From NCBI GenBank assembly GCA_029857875.1, contig JAOUGB010000066.1:1-8938 (forward strand): DNA of 8,938 nt, read 5' to 3'. The DNA comes from Desulfobacteraceae bacterium. Its GTDB lineage: Bacteria > Desulfobacterota > Desulfobacteria > Desulfobacterales > UBA11574. Shown in pieces: positions 7,184 to 8,938 of this stretch; the first letter of the stretch is position 1, and each line of letters starts with the position of its first letter. The notes below the pieces were generated by a model. The model was not told where the DNA came from, searched no databases, and saw only the letters and a list, made by a program, of their open reading frames with translations. The position numbers were made by a program, and so were the translations under genes.

Positions 7184-8587
7184 ATGAAAAGGTTCCGGAT
7201 ATTTGTGATGCTGTTTTTAGCCCTTGTCCTGTGTCGGCCTCAGGTTTGTCCGGCTGCAATGACCAACGAGGATATGCTGAACAAGCTCAATGAACTCAGT
7301 ACAATTATCCAGAAACAGCAGCAGGAAATCGAAATGCTGAAACAGGAACTGAAAAATCAAAAGGAATCCATCAATCAGGTAAAAGAAACACAAAAGGAAG
7401 AAATTACAAAGACCGTAAAGACGGAAACCGAAGAAAAATCCAAGGAATGGAGCGAAAAGATTCCCAAATGGATTAAAGATACCAAAGTGTCCGGTGATCT
7501 GAGACTTCGTTATGAAGGTATATACAACCGGGAAGAGCGACAGACCGACGGATCGATTAAAGATCTTCCAACCCGCGACAGATTCCGAATCCGGGCAAGA
7601 CTATTTTTTGACAGCAACATCAGCGATGAAGTATCCACCCATTTCATGCTTTGCACCAATCAGGACACCAATAAAGAGGCCACGACCACAAACCAGAGTT
7701 TTACCGATGACTTTAATGACAAGGGCATCTATCTTCACAGGGCGTATGCCAGTTACAATCCCAACTGGTTGAAGAAACTGGAGCTTACGGGCGGAAAATT
7801 CAAAAATACATTTCTACACACCGACATTATGTGGGATCCTGATGTAAATCCTGAGGGTTTCTATGAATACTATCAGTATCCAAACTGGGCGAATTTCAAA
7901 CCGTTTGTGCAACTGGGACAGATGGTGGTCAACGAGGTTAAAAACGAAACCGACGACGCAGCCCTTTTTATCTATCAGGCCGGATTCGACTGGAATATCG
8001 GCAAGGTAAAGTGGACCTTAGCCGGCAGTTATTATGACTGGGCGAACCTCGAAAATTCAAAGTACCTCCATGAAGCAAACTATAAGACCGGCGGGGGGAA
8101 TTCATTCATACTAGACTATATAGACTCAAATGGAGTCGAACACTATCAGTATGCATACGACTACAACCTGTGGGAAGGGATTTCTTATGTCAATTTCAAG
8201 TTGGGTGAGATTCCCACAAAGCTAATTTTCGACTATATCATCAACACGGCAGATAATGTGCCCGGCGACCAGGATACCGCCTACTACCTTGGATTTGAAC
8301 TGGGCAAGGCAAAGAAAAAAGGCGACTGGTCAATCGGGTATAAATACGCCCGTATTGAAAGGGACGCGCTCATCGGCTCGATGAATGACCAGGACTTTTA
8401 CGGTGCAAACCGAAAAGGGCATAAAGTGAAATTCAAATATATGTTATTGGACCGGCTGAGATTCGATGTCGCCTATTTCTATACCGATCCTGTCACCGAC
8501 TGGGATACTTCTGATGTTACCTTCAGTAAAAACAAAGAACGGGAACATGAAGATCGGGTCCAGACGGATTTGATTTTTAATTTTTAG
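7184..8587 (+). CDS. Outer-membrane porin with coiled-coil N-terminus
   Basis: This is a 467-residue exported protein. The signal peptide has basic KRFR, a hydrophobic core to about residue 17 and probable cleavage after A24 or A25 (CPAA). Residues about 30-90 are rich in K, E and Q with heptad-like spacing (LNELSTIIQKQQQEIEMLK), a predicted periplasmic coiled coil. From about 101 (KVSGDLRLRYEG) onward the sequence has alternating polar and aromatic strands of a beta-barrel, and it ends in LIFNF with a terminal phenylalanine, the usual BAM recognition signature. The layout resembles the putative porin family Porin_5 (PF16930), judged by eye. AAGGAGG at 7169-7175, 8 nt before the ATG, supports the start. 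It may give periplasmic access to the substrate of the upstream permeases; that link rests only on proximity. A hairpin lies upstream, so it may be transcribed separately. Confidence 0.9.
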   Translation: MKRFRIFVMLFLALVLCRPQVCPAAMTNEDMLNKLNELSTIIQKQQQEIEMLKQELKNQKESINQVKETQKEEITKTVKTETEEKSKEWSEKIPKWIKDTKVSGDLRLRYEGIYNREERQTDGSIKDLPTRDRFRIRARLFFDSNISDEVSTHFMLCTNQDTNKEATTTNQSFTDDFNDKGIYLHRAYASYNPNWLKKLELTGGKFKNTFLHTDIMWDPDVNPEGFYEYYQYPNWANFKPFVQLGQMVVNEVKNETDDAALFIYQAGFDWNIGKVKWTLAGSYYDWANLENSKYLHEANYKTGGGNSFILDYIDSNGVEHYQYAYDYNLWEGISYVNFKLGEIPTKLIFDYIINTADNVPGDQDTAYYLGFELGKAKKKGDWSIGYKYARIERDALIGSMNDQDFYGANRKGHKVKFKYMLLDRLRFDVAYFYTDPVTDWDTSDVTFSKNKEREHEDRVQTDLIFNF

Positions 8588-8655
8588 TGGATTTCAACGA
8601 AAGATGGATTTTTGCTGCCCGGTCATCTGATCATCCGCACCCCACAGCTTGACAT

Positions 8656-8691
8656 GCCGGCGGCTTCAAAAAAGACGATCTGGCCGCCGGC
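8656..8691 (+). terminator. GC-rich stem-loop downstream of the porin, possible terminator
   Basis: GCCGGCGGC (8656-8664) is the exact reverse complement of GCCGCCGGC (8683-8691), giving a 9-bp all-GC stem with an 18-nt loop, 68 nt after the porin stop. No T-run follows, so intrinsic termination would be weak. A transcript-end stabiliser or bidirectional barrier is an alternative. Confidence 0.45.
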
Positions 8692-8882
8692 TTCCGTCCA
8701 TGCCAAACCTGTTGCTACACACCCACCCTTTCTCTTCTATGTATTCCAATTGAATAATTAATTTCAGCATATACTTCCGGACGGTTTGGTGAAAACCGGT
8801 AAGGATAAACACCCCCCCTTTATCAAAAAAATGTTTTAAACAAAAAGTCTTTAAATCTCAGAATGTTTTATAGTACTGGGTG

Positions 8883-8911
8883 TTGACAATTCGATCGATT
8901 TTCGATAATTG
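8883..8911 (+). promoter_or_regulatory. Weak candidate promoter with overlapping imperfect palindrome
   Basis: TTGACA (8883-8888) matches the sigma-70 -35 consensus exactly, and GATAAT (8904-8909) matches the -10 at 5 of 6 positions, but the spacer of 15 nt is short. The same stretch forms an imperfect palindrome, with CAATT (8887-8891) opposite AATTG (8907-8911) and a further CGA/TCG pairing with a 2-nt bulge. It could drive a gene beyond the window. Support is thin. Confidence 0.25.
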
Positions 8912-8938
8912 GTTTTAGACTTGTTGTCTACCGGAAGA

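Larger units (their letters stand above)
8588..8938. other. Intergenic stretch without a recognisable gene
   Basis: No convincing coding frame is seen on either strand. The stretch holds a GC-rich hairpin near its start (8656-8691), then AT-rich sequence with a C-run near 8810, and a weak promoter-like or palindromic patch near the right end (8883-8911). A gene may begin beyond the window. Confidence 0.6.

Noticed and set aside
7179..7187. Minimal ATG-CAA-TGA frame overlapping the porin start
   Set aside because: It sits only 3 nt from the AAGGAGG, too close for efficient initiation, and is most simply a chance by-product of the porin leader.

Overview
The window reads as part of a bacterial chromosome from the Desulfobacterota (former Deltaproteobacteria), most likely a Desulfobacterales-type sulfate reducer. 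This is inferred from protein style (SLC13 permeases with a distinctive variant signature, a receiver-CBS fusion, a Cache histidine kinase, a coiled-coil porin), moderate GC content and strong AGGAGG-type ribosome binding sites. No rRNA, tRNA or taxonomic marker gene is present, so the placement is an impression and not a proof. All seven genes lie on the + strand and no gene is seen on the - strand.

Layout. Positions 1-1218 hold the C-terminal part of an SLC13/DASS-type anion permease whose start lies upstream of the window. A small Yip1-like membrane protein follows (1336-1836, or from 1282). Next come a response regulator made of a receiver plus two CBS domains (1902-2810) and a second, complete SLC13/DASS permease with an unusual extra N-terminal loop (2938-4581). 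A 194-nt gap carries a large imperfect inverted repeat whose arms are built from 8-bp TGGARTNN units (4612-4731). Then come a two-transmembrane Cache sensor histidine kinase (4776-6449), a receiver-only response regulator (6582-7031), a strong hairpin (7103-7130) and an outer-membrane porin with a coiled-coil N-terminus (7184-8587). The last 351 nt contain no gene that I can see, only a GC-rich hairpin and a weak promoter-like or palindromic patch.

How the parts may work together (inference). The porin could bring a small anion across the outer membrane and the two permeases could carry it, or two related anions, across the inner membrane. The Cache kinase could sense it, or a related ligand, in the periplasm. 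Candidate substrates are dicarboxylates or sulfate; the sequence does not decide between them. The striking point is that neither response regulator has a DNA-binding or other classical output domain. One is receiver-only and the other ends in a CBS pair, a module known in other proteins to bind adenine nucleotides. The pathway may therefore act by protein-protein contact, possibly on the transporters, and may combine kinase signalling with energy state. Both permeases also depart from the usual SNT and TPPN signatures of the DASS family, so their coupling ion or substrate may differ from the textbook members.
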